Part shown: positions 26,137 through 35,490 of the stretch, piece by piece
Position numbering within the stretch: position 1 is the first letter of the stretch
How the letters are laid out: each line of letters starts with the position of its first letter
Source of the DNA: Parapedobacter sp035556095
GTDB taxonomy: Bacteria; Bacteroidota; Bacteroidia; Sphingobacteriales; Sphingobacteriaceae
Direction: 5' to 3'
Length of the DNA: 64,000 nucleotides
Assembly: GCF_035556095.1 (NCBI RefSeq)
Contig: NZ_DATMFT010000011.1
Coordinates: forward strand, 1-64,000
The notes under the pieces: model-generated
The model's input: only the letters and a program-made list of their open reading frames with translations
Told to the model about the DNA's origin: nothing
Database searches by the model: none
Program-made: the position numbers and the translations under genes

Positions 26137-27255
26137 TCAATCTCCGTAAATATATACTTCAGCTATGCTTGTAAACGGATCCCTATTACTATCTGGCAAT
26201 ACCAATTTCAGATAACGACCCGTTAGCGTAGAAGACGAATTGCTTATCGATATTTCGATATTATCTCTCCCTGAAACAAATTCCGCTTCTCCGATTTTTG
26301 TCCATGTGGTTGCATCGGCATCAGGATCTGGACCAACAAAATACTGAATTGTTTTTGCGTCTCCGTTTCCAGGTCGCCTATACGTATCAATTTTGGCAAT
26401 CTTCTTGGACGAGGTCATATCGATAATAGCCCAGTGGGGAAGAGGTATATTTCCTCCATCCCATCGCGAATGCCAGTAGCTACCCAAATTCCCATCAAGT
26501 AACGTGTTCTTACCGCCGCCATCACTAGCCGTTTCATCCGAAACTTCCAATACACTCCACGAACTCCGGTCGTATTTGTAGAGCCCTTCATATTGTTCCC
26601 AATCTACAGAAAACGTATCGATCGAAAATTCTTCCGGGATAAACGATGATGAAAACTGGAAACTTGTTCCCTCCTTAAAATCAGGACAAACAATTCGCTC
26701 ATCCCCGGGGTACAACCTTACCGTATTTGTTTCGCCATTATCCATCGTATATCTGATATCTGTCCAGGTCAGTCCCTCCATCGCACCAAACCACTCAATA
26801 ATACCGCCACTTGCTGTTAATTCGAAGCTTTTAACTCTTCTATTAAGTAGCGAACTTTGAAAAAAATCGCCGTACGAGTTACCAAATCCAGTAAGATACA
26901 ATGAGCTGTGCCCAAAATTATCCGTCGTTTTTACTTCAAAGGTATAAGCACCTTCCGGTAAATCAGGCACATCTACGTAAAAACTATCCAAACCGGTTGT
27001 TGGAGAAACGGAAGTGATTAACGAGTCCGACATGGAATTCCAATACAAATCGACGCTTTTCACGTTCGGCGCGTTTTCTAACCAAAATGCGAACTGAACA
27101 CGGCCTTTACCGGCAATAAACTGTACGGAGTCCACTTTAGGCGCGTAGATTGTTTCTCCATTTTTGACATATTCCTCATGGATATCCATAAAGCTTTCGC
27201 AGGACGTCGCGACAACAGCCAGGGAAAGCAGGAGTATACTATATGATTGTTTCAT
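26137..27255 (-). CDS. SUS-locus surface lipoprotein, DUF4998 plus discoidin-like domain
   Basis: A 372-residue lipoprotein (signal MKQSYSILLLSLAVVATSC, Cys19). The N-terminal part (about 20-200) fits DUF4998: ESFMDIHEEYVKNGETIYAPKVDSV opening, then two beta-sandwich-like stretches. The C-terminal part (about 240-372) looks like an F5/8 type C (discoidin) carbohydrate-binding domain: DGNLGSYWHSRWDGG, HWAIIDM, then GRYLKLVLPDS. Such proteins sit on the cell surface as glycan-binding partners of SusC/SusD. It is the last gene of the operon. Confidence 0.83.
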   Translation of the reverse strand: MKQSYSILLLSLAVVATSCESFMDIHEEYVKNGETIYAPKVDSVQFIAGKGRVQFAFWLENAPNVKSVDLYWNSMSDSLITSVSPTTGLDSFYVDVPDLPEGAYTFEVKTTDNFGHSSLYLTGFGNSYGDFFQSSLLNRRVKSFELTASGGIIEWFGAMEGLTWTDIRYTMDNGETNTVRLYPGDERIVCPDFKEGTSFQFSSSFIPEEFSIDTFSVDWEQYEGLYKYDRSSWSVLEVSDETASDGGGKNTLLDGNLGSYWHSRWDGGNIPLPHWAIIDMTSSKKIAKIDTYRRPGNGDAKTIQYFVGPDPDADATTWTKIGEAEFVSGRDNIEISISNSSSTLTGRYLKLVLPDSNRDPFTSIAEVYIYGD

Positions 27256-27280
27256 TCTTTCTTGATTTTAGTTCTTCTTA

Positions 27281-28456
27281 TTACTGTACTTCGCCAAACA
27301 CGTCGACTTCTGCAGGGTGAGTGAATGTCGTTCCTCCCCACGTGGATAATATATTAATCCGGATGTAGCGCGCAGGGGGTAAATCCAACGGAAATGCAAA
27401 CTCATGTCCCTCTTGTGCTAGCGCTAAATCCTCATCGTTTGAAGTCCCAATAGGTAGCCCTGATGGTTTGACTATTTCACAATCCATGATCTTAGTCCAT
27501 CCGCTCCAATCGCCATTCTGTGAAGGCTTAGTCTCTGAAACGTATACTTCAAACTCTTTCGGATTGCCCCAATTGTAGTAATCGCTGCTAAAGAACCGTT
27601 GAAACATTACAATTCGGCTAAGTTTCGCGTTAACACCCAAATCGATCGTAAACGGCGCCGGAATGGAAGAGTTGGCGGAATGGCCAAAATTATCCCGATC
27701 ATCGTCAATTAGGAAATTATCCATCCCTTCCCAGTTTGTGAAACTGGCATCGTTGCCGAGTTTCATGATAGACATCCCTGTTTTGGGAATTTCTTCTTCA
27801 AATAACGGTACAACAGTTGTAGCAATCGTATCGGTATAGTTTCCGAATTGGTCACTGAGGATTACCGCAAACTTTCGCGGTTCTGGTGCAAATCCACGTA
27901 TGGATTGCATCATCGTCTCCGCTTCGGACGATGCTATTCGGCTTGTAACCATCTGACCAGTAGAGTCGGCCGCGAGGAATTCAAAAACAACCGGTGCTTT
28001 CAGTTCATTTGACCACTGAAATTGCGCTCCACCGAAGTCATTGACAATATTCATGCTCTTCCTAACTTTACTAAGCGGGGATTCTAAGGGGGTAAACGTT
28101 ACTTTCACCGGATCTGACAGCTCCAACGCGCGATTGAACACGTAAATGTCTGCCGTATGCTCCAACATGTCATCGAACCCGACGATCGCTATTTTATTAT
28201 CATAAAAAGACGATGATACCTCCCGTTTACTTCCATTGGAAATGGTGTAAACGGCTTTCACACCCAGGATATCCTCGGAGTTGGGTATACGATAGGTGAC
28301 AATTGCCCCTCCGGGTGTCGCTTCTACGGATACATCGGTTATGACACCGGGTTTTCCTAAGCTAGGGCTGGTTGGGTCCAAATTCTTCTCCGTACATGAC
28401 CATAAAATCAATACTGAAAAAAGGACTAAATTTATCCGTTTAATTATCCGTTTCAT
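27281..28456 (-). CDS. SUS-locus surface lipoprotein, DUF4959/DUF5000-type with discoidin-like end
   Basis: A 391-residue lipoprotein. ATG 28456 is preferred: it gives a compact lipoprotein signal (KRINLVLFSVLILWSC) and avoids overlap with susD; a frame start at 28495 would overlap it by 7 bp. Order: DUF4959-like N-terminus (GKPGVITDVSVEATPGGAIVTY), a middle domain of DUF5126 type, and a C-terminal discoidin-like domain of DUF5000 type (about 245-390; DRDNFGHSANSSIPAPFTIDLG, PARYIRINILSTWGG). It probably binds glycan on the surface beside SusD. No catalytic residues are apparent. Confidence 0.82.
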   Translation of the reverse strand: MKRIIKRINLVLFSVLILWSCTEKNLDPTSPSLGKPGVITDVSVEATPGGAIVTYRIPNSEDILGVKAVYTISNGSKREVSSSFYDNKIAIVGFDDMLEHTADIYVFNRALELSDPVKVTFTPLESPLSKVRKSMNIVNDFGGAQFQWSNELKAPVVFEFLAADSTGQMVTSRIASSEAETMMQSIRGFAPEPRKFAVILSDQFGNYTDTIATTVVPLFEEEIPKTGMSIMKLGNDASFTNWEGMDNFLIDDDRDNFGHSANSSIPAPFTIDLGVNAKLSRIVMFQRFFSSDYYNWGNPKEFEVYVSETKPSQNGDWSGWTKIMDCEIVKPSGLPIGTSNDEDLALAQEGHEFAFPLDLPPARYIRINILSTWGGTTFTHPAEVDVFGEVQ

Positions 28457-28488
28457 TATCGGTTTCTTTAGAAATTCATGAAAAAAAT

Positions 28489-30420
28489 CTACCATCCTGG
28501 GTTTTGAACAAGGAGTGGGTTATTGACGAGATCATATTCCGGTATTGGTGCAAAATAATCCCTGTATGTAAACTTCTGTACATAAAGCGTAGTGACCGTA
28601 TAGTACTCATTAACGTCACTGGCCGACACGTTCCATCCCTGGATCAGGCGGTTCTGCTCGCGTACCGCTGTTTTCCACCGATGACTATCCCAATAGTAAT
28701 GCCCTTCACAAGCCAATTCAATTTTCCGTTCTTGTTGTATAATCTGGCGCATTCCGTTTTTTGAAGTCGGTTTGCTGGGATTGTTAGAATATTGCTGCCA
28801 GCTCTCCACGACCCCTTCCAGGCCGGCTCTTTCCCTAACCAAGTCAATATATTTATACACTTCGGCATCCGGGGCTGCTTTACTTTCATTCAGCGCCTCG
28901 GCGTAAAAGAGATATAAATCGGCTAGGCGCATATCGGGGAACGGGAAGGTTTCATAAGAAACACTATTTGCGTCCCTGAATTGCGTATTCATAGAGACCA
29001 GTTTTTTAGGCCAATACCCGGTGGCGTTGTAATCTCCCGGATTAAATACCGAAGAAAATTCACCAAACCTGTTTCTGGGGTACAATGCATCCAAATCATT
29101 TTCTGGCTCATTACGATAGGAATTACCCCACCATTTTCCGCGATCGAATCCTAGCGTAGAATAGAAGCGGGGCTCCCGGTCAAAATTCAATGCTGCCGTT
29201 TGCTCTCCTTTTTGGATCACTCGTGCATGTTCGTCATCCCCTACGCGTATATTATAACGGTTGGTATAATCATACTCAATGTCTTCTTCGATAGGCACAC
29301 CGTTTTTAGAATAGAACTCTTCAACCGTGGCTAAACTCACGCTCATCCTACCGCTCGACGACGAGGATGTTCCTTGCTCGAACCGGGGTAATGCTGGTGA
29401 CTGCAACCCTGAATTTACCGGATAAGAAGAGTTTCCCCAAATTAACTCCACATTCCATCGCTCGCTAACACTACTACGCAATGTATTTACAAGCCTAGTT
29501 GTATCCGATATCGGTTTGGACGTGACGTAGTCTTCCATTTGGTAAAGACGAATTCCCGATTGTTCACATATTTCAATAGCCTCTCTACACGCCTCTGCCG
29601 CACGATCCCACCTGGTGGCATCGTAAACTTGGTTAAAGAAAGGTTCGCCATTTTCGTCAAGGAAACTATTGTAGTCGGTATTACCATTGAATAGCGGGCT
29701 GGCCCAGTATACCAGTGCTTTTGCTTTCAGCATATAAGCAGCTGATTTTGTAAACCGGCCGAGTTGGGTGGATGTGGCCTGGATAAACAGCGGCAGGGCA
29801 TCGCTAACGATAACTTCATCGATCAGTTCCGTGATATAGGCAAAACAGTCGTCTACTTTCTGGCGCGTAACCCGTACGCCGGTTGTCGATTCATTGACCG
29901 GAAGGCTTTCTTTTAACGGGGTTATCGGCCCATAAAATGTGACGAGGTAGAAGTGCATGTAGGCTTTAATCAACTTTACTTCCGCAATCATTCGCTGCTT
30001 TTCATATTGATTCAAATCTTGCACGCCGCCCACGTTTTCCAAGAATGTATTACATTCCCTTATTCCGGCATACAACGAGCGAATCATATCACCTTTCCCA
30101 CCCCAATAATCGATCATATTGGATGTCGAACTATTTTTCCCCAGCCCGAACTGCATGCCTCCGGATGTTTGGCCCTCTTTATTGAAGCACATTTCCAGCG
30201 CACCGAAAATCCCCGGGTTTTCATTCCACCCCGCAGATTTCGGCATTCCCCAATAACATGTTGCCAAATACTGTTCCGTCGTGTACCGATCGGAAAAGGC
30301 ATTATCCAACGTCGCGATGTTATCCGGTACCACATCCAGGTAATTACAGGAGCAAATAGTCGTTAGTATAACTAACGAGCATATGTATTTTTTCAATGTC
30401 GATTTCATGTTACGTTCCAT
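28489..30420 (-). CDS. RagB/SusD family nutrient-binding outer-membrane lipoprotein
   Basis: About 643 residues from ATG 30420; ATG 30408 is close by and equally plausible. The lipoprotein signal is LVILTTICSC. The SusD fold is shown by its opening (YLDVVPDNIATLDNAFSDR), the TPR-like helices (AEVKLIKAYMHFYLV; AYMLKAKALVYWASPLFNG) and the C-terminal DLYLFYAEALNES, ERKIELACEGHYYWDSHRWK and LVNNPLLVQNPGW. SusD acts as the lid on the SusC pore and captures the substrate. It directly follows the SusC gene. Confidence 0.95.
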   Translation of the reverse strand: MERNMKSTLKKYICSLVILTTICSCNYLDVVPDNIATLDNAFSDRYTTEQYLATCYWGMPKSAGWNENPGIFGALEMCFNKEGQTSGGMQFGLGKNSSTSNMIDYWGGKGDMIRSLYAGIRECNTFLENVGGVQDLNQYEKQRMIAEVKLIKAYMHFYLVTFYGPITPLKESLPVNESTTGVRVTRQKVDDCFAYITELIDEVIVSDALPLFIQATSTQLGRFTKSAAYMLKAKALVYWASPLFNGNTDYNSFLDENGEPFFNQVYDATRWDRAAEACREAIEICEQSGIRLYQMEDYVTSKPISDTTRLVNTLRSSVSERWNVELIWGNSSYPVNSGLQSPALPRFEQGTSSSSSGRMSVSLATVEEFYSKNGVPIEEDIEYDYTNRYNIRVGDDEHARVIQKGEQTAALNFDREPRFYSTLGFDRGKWWGNSYRNEPENDLDALYPRNRFGEFSSVFNPGDYNATGYWPKKLVSMNTQFRDANSVSYETFPFPDMRLADLYLFYAEALNESKAAPDAEVYKYIDLVRERAGLEGVVESWQQYSNNPSKPTSKNGMRQIIQQERKIELACEGHYYWDSHRWKTAVREQNRLIQGWNVSASDVNEYYTVTTLYVQKFTYRDYFAPIPEYDLVNNPLLVQNPGW

Positions 30421-30425
30421 GCTTA

Positions 30426-33400
30426 TTATAAATTTACGGTCAGTCCGAGGTTGAATACGCGTTGTACAGGGTATCCCAATCCATTTCCGGCCATTTCGGG
30501 ATCCCACAATTTAAATCCACTCCAAGACATCAAGTTGGTTCCACTCGCATACACCCGGAGATTTCGCACGAAGAACCTTTCAGTCAGCGTTGGAGGTAGT
30601 GTATAACCGATCTCCGCGGATTTCAGGCGCAAAAAAGTCGCGTCTTGCATAAACCACGTACTTTGTTGTCTGTTATTAGCTATCTCGTAGTTAGCAAGTC
30701 GTGGCCACAGCGCGTATACATCTTTGTTCCCTTCCGACCAATAGCTATCTGCATATGCCTGTATAATCGCATTATGCCCGATTAAACCATCGTCTTCTCC
30801 GGGTATCCCCGAGTTACCATCGAGGAATGGCGTCGTTTTCTTTAAATCGATCCAAAATGACTGACGAGCTGAGCCTTGAAAGAAAAACGACACGTCAATC
30901 GATTTATACCCCATGGACAAACCGAACCCGTAGTTGATTTCCGGCGTCGTCGGAAAGCCAATCGGGACTTTATCCAAATCGGTAATTTGCCCATCGCCGT
31001 TGATGTCTTTGTACTTAATATCTCCGGCCATATAGGAACCAAATTGCGTGGGCGAATTTTCAACTTCTTCATCGTCTACGAAGAGGCGTTCAGCTACAAA
31101 TCCCCATTGTTGACTCAAGGGTTGGCCTATTTTCGATAACCACGGCGTTGCCGAATAGTCCGGCTCTTCCCATTCTATTGCTTTACTTGTGGCATAGGTG
31201 AAGGTTCCGCGTCCGGTAAACCACAGGTCTGGACTCACGCTTTTCTCATAATTCAATTCTACATCAATCCCTTGCCCCTCGGCTTTGCCCAAGTTGGCTT
31301 TCACGTCAGGAATAATTCCCATCGTTGCTGGAATGACACGGTTCAACAGGATATTTTCCCTACGCTCCCTAAAAAATTCAATTATTGTAGAAAAACCACC
31401 TACGGTTGTCGCTTCAAGTCCAATATTTGTTTTATAAGCGGTTTCCCAACCAATTCTATCATTAGCATATCGGGAAATACTTATGCCCAGCGGATTATAA
31501 TTTAGTTGGGTTCCCCAGTTTACGAGTCGCCCTGCGTTCATATTTACTTCTGACAAATAGTAGAAACGGTCGTAGCCACTTCCAATGCCATCGTTACCTA
31601 CCAATCCGTAAGTACCTTTCAGCTTCAGTTGGCTGAATACATTGGTCATCGGTTCGAAGAAACGTTCGTTAGATATCATCCAGGCAAAGCCGGCAGAGGG
31701 GAAAAATCCCCAACGGTTGTTCGCCGAAAAGCGTTCCGATCCGTTATATCCAAAATTAAATTCCGCAAAATACCTAGAGTCATAATTATAGGTTAAACGT
31801 CCTGAAACCCCCATATTCCGGCTAGGCAGCGATAGTTGCAGGTTGTCAGAAATACCCTGTTTTTGACTCCTCATCGTGTAAACTAACAATCCCCCCAAGC
31901 TGTGAACGTCATTGAATGTTCTGTTATAATCGACTGCACTTTCCAAATAAAACACGGTGTTGATGTGTCGTTGGCCGGGTATATAATTGATGTATTCCGT
32001 ACCACCGGCAGGATTCAAGCGCTGCAATTTATAGCTTTGATCTGCCAAGTTGTATGATTGCATATCATAATAAAAAGGGAAATATTGCCTATCAACCGTA
32101 TATTCCGAGTAGCGGTTCATGTTAAACAACGCCCGTGCGCTCAGTCCTTCGGTTACTCCAGACAAATCCTGTTTAAGTTCAAATTGGGTCAATGCCTGGT
32201 TTTTGCTATAATCCCTGTAACCTTTCAATGATTCTGCATAAGGATTGGTGTATCCAGCATTCCCATAGTTTCCGAATAATATATGTTTGGCATAGGCAAA
32301 CTGATCATCAGGCTCGTAATAAGGCTTAAAGAGTACAGGGTTCGCCTGCATAACCTTATTGTACATTTGTGTACCACCATCTATCGGGCCTGTATATTCA
32401 TCAAAAGTCACATTCAGGCGAAGTATCAATTCGGTTGTGTTGGTCACATTCACATTCACATTAGAACGGGCAGCATACTTTGTCAGACTAATATTTGAAT
32501 TGAAATTATTCCGATTATCGACTTTCATGTTCCCGTTGTCCTGCGTCACATTCGCAGCCACGTAGTATCTCGCTACTTTACCCCCTCCACTTAGGCTTAG
32601 GTTGACCCGCTGGTTAGATATCACATCATCAAACATCGCGTCGTACCAGTCAGTAGACGGGAAGATATCCGGATAAAGCCCACGTTCGGTCATAACGACT
32701 TTCTCCTGTGGATAAATGGGTATACCCAATGGATCGCGTGTTTTAATCGCCTCGTTGTGCATACGCATAAATGTGACCGGATCTGCAATATCGATCCGCT
32801 TCGTTGGGGAAGAGAATGAATTTTCAGCCCGGACATTAATCTGGACTTTCCCTTCCGTTCCTTCTTTGGTTGTGACGGCAATAACCCCATTTGCTCCGCG
32901 AGCTCCATACAGTGCAGTTGCCGTAGCATCTTTCATGATCGAAAAACTAGCGATATCGTCGGTGTTGAGACGGGCTAAATCTTCGGTTGTAAGCTCTACT
33001 CCGTCAATAAGGATCAAAGGATCTCTCTTTGCGTCCGCCCCAAAAGTAGTAATACCACGGATAAAGAAACTCGCATTGTCCCTTCCTGGTTCCCCACTTT
33101 GCTGAAAGGATATCAAACCTGCCACACGGCCTGCAAAAGCGGTGGTGAGATTACTGCTTGGCACTTTTAACTCACTCGGCTTGACTGTCGTAATTGAGCC
33201 TAGTACGCTCTCCTTCTTTTGTTTACCAAAGGCAACGATCGTTACTTCATCCAATTCACTCGATTGGAATCTGAGCACAATATTTAACGTTGTCTGTCCG
33301 GTATAGGTCACTTCTTCTGGAATCATTCCGAGGAATGTCGCAACCAACACCGTATTGAGCGGAATATCATCCAATACGAAATCACCAGATTCGTCGGTCA

Positions 33401-33665
33401 TCACCCCGCGTGTGCTTCCTTTAATTGAAATAGTCGCTCCAGCGACAACGTCTCCCCCTTCATCCGTTACTTTGCCTTTTACCCGTTGTTGATTCTGCTG
33501 TGGTTCATCTGAATAAAGTACACCAGCTTTTAAGCTAATAGCAGGCGACACAGAAAAGGCAAAAAATAAAAATAAGATTCCCCTGATTAAATAAGTTGTT
33601 AGTAATTCAGTTGCAGGGCACCCTGAAACCGATTTTTTTCGTTTTCTCATACGATACTTCTCCAT
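30426..33665 (-). CDS. SusC/RagA family TonB-linked outer-membrane receptor
   Basis: A 1079-residue TonB-dependent transporter importing oligomers across the outer membrane. After a long basic N-terminus with a hydrophobic signal (about 26-45) comes a CarboxypepD_reg domain (VKGKVTDEGGDVVAGATISIKGS), the TonB box region, the plug domain (VPSSNLTTAFAGRVAGLI, then SFFIRGITTFG, LILIDGVEL and SIMKDATATALYGARGANGVI) and the barrel, ending PVQRVFNLGLTVNL. It is the first gene of a four-gene SUS unit: SusC, SusD, two lipoproteins. No glycoside hydrolase is present in the unit, so the substrate is unknown. Confidence 0.97.
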   Translation of the reverse strand: MEKYRMRKRKKSVSGCPATELLTTYLIRGILFLFFAFSVSPAISLKAGVLYSDEPQQNQQRVKGKVTDEGGDVVAGATISIKGSTRGVMTDESGDFVLDDIPLNTVLVATFLGMIPEEVTYTGQTTLNIVLRFQSSELDEVTIVAFGKQKKESVLGSITTVKPSELKVPSSNLTTAFAGRVAGLISFQQSGEPGRDNASFFIRGITTFGADAKRDPLILIDGVELTTEDLARLNTDDIASFSIMKDATATALYGARGANGVIAVTTKEGTEGKVQINVRAENSFSSPTKRIDIADPVTFMRMHNEAIKTRDPLGIPIYPQEKVVMTERGLYPDIFPSTDWYDAMFDDVISNQRVNLSLSGGGKVARYYVAANVTQDNGNMKVDNRNNFNSNISLTKYAARSNVNVNVTNTTELILRLNVTFDEYTGPIDGGTQMYNKVMQANPVLFKPYYEPDDQFAYAKHILFGNYGNAGYTNPYAESLKGYRDYSKNQALTQFELKQDLSGVTEGLSARALFNMNRYSEYTVDRQYFPFYYDMQSYNLADQSYKLQRLNPAGGTEYINYIPGQRHINTVFYLESAVDYNRTFNDVHSLGGLLVYTMRSQKQGISDNLQLSLPSRNMGVSGRLTYNYDSRYFAEFNFGYNGSERFSANNRWGFFPSAGFAWMISNERFFEPMTNVFSQLKLKGTYGLVGNDGIGSGYDRFYYLSEVNMNAGRLVNWGTQLNYNPLGISISRYANDRIGWETAYKTNIGLEATTVGGFSTIIEFFRERRENILLNRVIPATMGIIPDVKANLGKAEGQGIDVELNYEKSVSPDLWFTGRGTFTYATSKAIEWEEPDYSATPWLSKIGQPLSQQWGFVAERLFVDDEEVENSPTQFGSYMAGDIKYKDINGDGQITDLDKVPIGFPTTPEINYGFGLSMGYKSIDVSFFFQGSARQSFWIDLKKTTPFLDGNSGIPGEDDGLIGHNAIIQAYADSYWSEGNKDVYALWPRLANYEIANNRQQSTWFMQDATFLRLKSAEIGYTLPPTLTERFFVRNLRVYASGTNLMSWSGFKLWDPEMAGNGLGYPVQRVFNLGLTVNL

Positions 33666-34069
33666 AAAAAATAGTTAATTAACTGGTTGTTATACAATAG
33701 TTTTACTTGGTTGCTTGGCACATGGATAGACCGATTACATTTCTAAAATGCGACCTGACTAGATTTTCTGAAAAAAGGCTATAAGATAAGTAATGTTTTA
33801 ATCATAGAGTCCTACAACTGAAATTCATATTATCAAAGGTTAATAATTAATTAAGCCCTACGTGCCACAACCCACCAAATAAATAAATGTGTAAAGCACG
33901 CTATTGGTTGAGGGTAAATGTATGGATAATTTATTGAATTGCAAAAAAAATACACACAACTAATTTTTCGATGCGTCGTTGTTCAAAAATGCAATGAATT
34001 CGGAACCATGGCGGTCAAACTCCGAGTGGCATTTTGGAATGGCTTTCGCGCGTCCAATCCGCTTTCACC
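33666..34069. other. intergenic region upstream of the first SUS operon
   Basis: About 400 bp of AT-rich DNA between divergent transcription units. No open frame with protein-like features and no sigma/anti-sigma gene precede the SusC gene. A CAAA-type inverse -7 element for the SUS operon was searched for but no strict match was found. Confidence 0.5.
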
Positions 34070-34100
34070 TTGTAACTAAAAACCAATTTAGCTAAGTTTG
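34070..34100 (+). promoter_or_regulatory. Bacteroidota-type promoter of the deacetylase gene
   Basis: TTG at 34070-34072, 20 bp, TAAGTTTG at 34093-34100. It supports the ATG at 34122 as start, since an upstream TTG frame start at 34098 lies inside the -7 box. The 16-mer AATTTAGCTAAGTTTG here recurs at the metallo-hydrolase promoter near 53883. Confidence 0.7.
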
Positions 34101-34121
34101 CGAGATGAGGATGATTGGTTT

Positions 34122-34826
34122 ATGGTTACCTGGTTAGTGATTACAGCGCTTGTCATCGGCCCCGCAATTATCGTTTGGGGCGCATTCCATATCCAAGCGA
34201 ACTTTTTTCTCAAAGCTACCCATCAAGGCAATGTTACACGTCGCCAGATCGCCCTCACGTTTGACGACGGCCCCCATCCGGTTTATACGCCACAGGTACT
34301 AGAACTATTGGACCGACACAACGCAAAAGCAACCTTTTTCTGTATCGGGAAAAACGTGATGAAACATCCGGAAATTGCCAGCAGAATCCAAGTTGCAGGC
34401 CACATCGTGGGCAACCATTCGTTCTCCCACGCGCATACCATTGATTTCCATGGAAAAAACAGCTGGCTTGAGGAGCTGCGGAAGACGGATATCGTCATCA
34501 CACAGGCAACCGGCTACACGCCCCGATTCTTCCGCCCGCCTTATGGTGTGACCACACCGCACCTCGCCAAAGCCATCCGCACGAGCGGTCATCGGGTCAT
34601 CGGCTGGCGCGTACGCCCATACGATACGTTGGACAGCCGCTCGCCGGCTCGAATCGTCCAAACCATATTGGGAAAGGTAAAGCCAGGTACCATCGTTCTA
34701 CTGCATGATACACACGACCGGATCGTGCCGGTTTTGGAACAGTTGTTGCCTGCACTCCTCCAGCGCGGTTATACGTTGGTTACCGTGCCTAAATTAATCG
34801 ATCAGGATGCATACACTGAAATATAG
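34122..34826 (+). CDS. membrane-anchored polysaccharide deacetylase (NodB domain)
   Basis: A 234-residue protein: an N-terminal membrane segment (WLVITALVIGPAIIVWGAF), then a carbohydrate esterase 4 domain. Motifs: TFDDGPHPVYT (about 46-56; the Asp pair for catalysis/metal), HSFSHAH (metal histidines), FFRPPYG (about 134-140) and LLHDT near the end. It should deacetylate an N-acetyl sugar polymer in the envelope. Its 3' end overlaps the LolA-like gene by 20 bp, so they are translated together. Confidence 0.9.
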   Translation: MVTWLVITALVIGPAIIVWGAFHIQANFFLKATHQGNVTRRQIALTFDDGPHPVYTPQVLELLDRHNAKATFFCIGKNVMKHPEIASRIQVAGHIVGNHSFSHAHTIDFHGKNSWLEELRKTDIVITQATGYTPRFFRPPYGVTTPHLAKAIRTSGHRVIGWRVRPYDTLDSRSPARIVQTILGKVKPGTIVLLHDTHDRIVPVLEQLLPALLQRGYTLVTVPKLIDQDAYTEI

Positions 34827-35448
34827 CATAATCGCCTTAGGCCTACTGCTGTGCGGCACCGCGGGATTTGCACAACGCAAGGCGCTCGGCACCGAAGAAT
34901 CTACTGTACTGAAGGCTAAGGTAACCGCCAATACCCAAAACCTTCAAACGTTGCAAGGCGACTTTACGCAAATCAAGCAGCTTAGCTACATGGACAACGC
35001 CATCCGTTCCACAGGGAAGCTTTATTTCAAAGCACCGGGCCAAATACGGTGGGAATACGTGTCGCCCGCAAACTACGTGGTCATCTTCAATGGCCAATCC
35101 ATGCATACCATAGAAGGTGGCCGCACCAAAACAACAAGTCTCGGCGCTAATCGGCGGATGCAAGGGCTGAACGACCTCTTGGCGGGATCGGTGCGGGGCG
35201 GCGATATGCTCGATGAAAGCCGCTTCCAAATTTCCTATTTTCACGACAAAGCCGACTATATAGCTATACTGGTACCGAAAGACAAAGGCCTCAGCAGGTA
35301 TATAAAGCAAGTAGAACTAACCTTTGACGGAACCTCCCTGCTGCTTACCCAGGTTACGCTCACCGACCCAGCGGGAGACAGCACCCAACTCGCCTTTGTC
35401 AACCAGCGGAAGGACCTACCGATACCGGACGCGATGTTCCAACCTTAA
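34807..35448 (+). CDS. LolA-like outer-membrane lipoprotein carrier
   Basis: A 213-residue periplasmic protein with a signal peptide (YSIIALGLLLCGTAGFAQ). The LolA-fold pattern is visible: LQTLQGDFTQIKQL (about 47-60), TGKLYFKAPGQIRWEY, and a beta-rich body with DGTSLLLTQVTLTDPAGDST. Members carry lipoproteins, or act in polymer/pigment export clusters, through the periplasm. Overlap with the deacetylase gene suggests a joint envelope role rather than general lipoprotein transport. Confidence 0.85.
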   Translation: MHTLKYSIIALGLLLCGTAGFAQRKALGTEESTVLKAKVTANTQNLQTLQGDFTQIKQLSYMDNAIRSTGKLYFKAPGQIRWEYVSPANYVVIFNGQSMHTIEGGRTKTTSLGANRRMQGLNDLLAGSVRGGDMLDESRFQISYFHDKADYIAILVPKDKGLSRYIKQVELTFDGTSLLLTQVTLTDPAGDSTQLAFVNQRKDLPIPDAMFQP

Positions 35449-35490
35449 CGATCGCGGGCCAACCCCTCAAATGCATCCGCCCAGTCGCCG

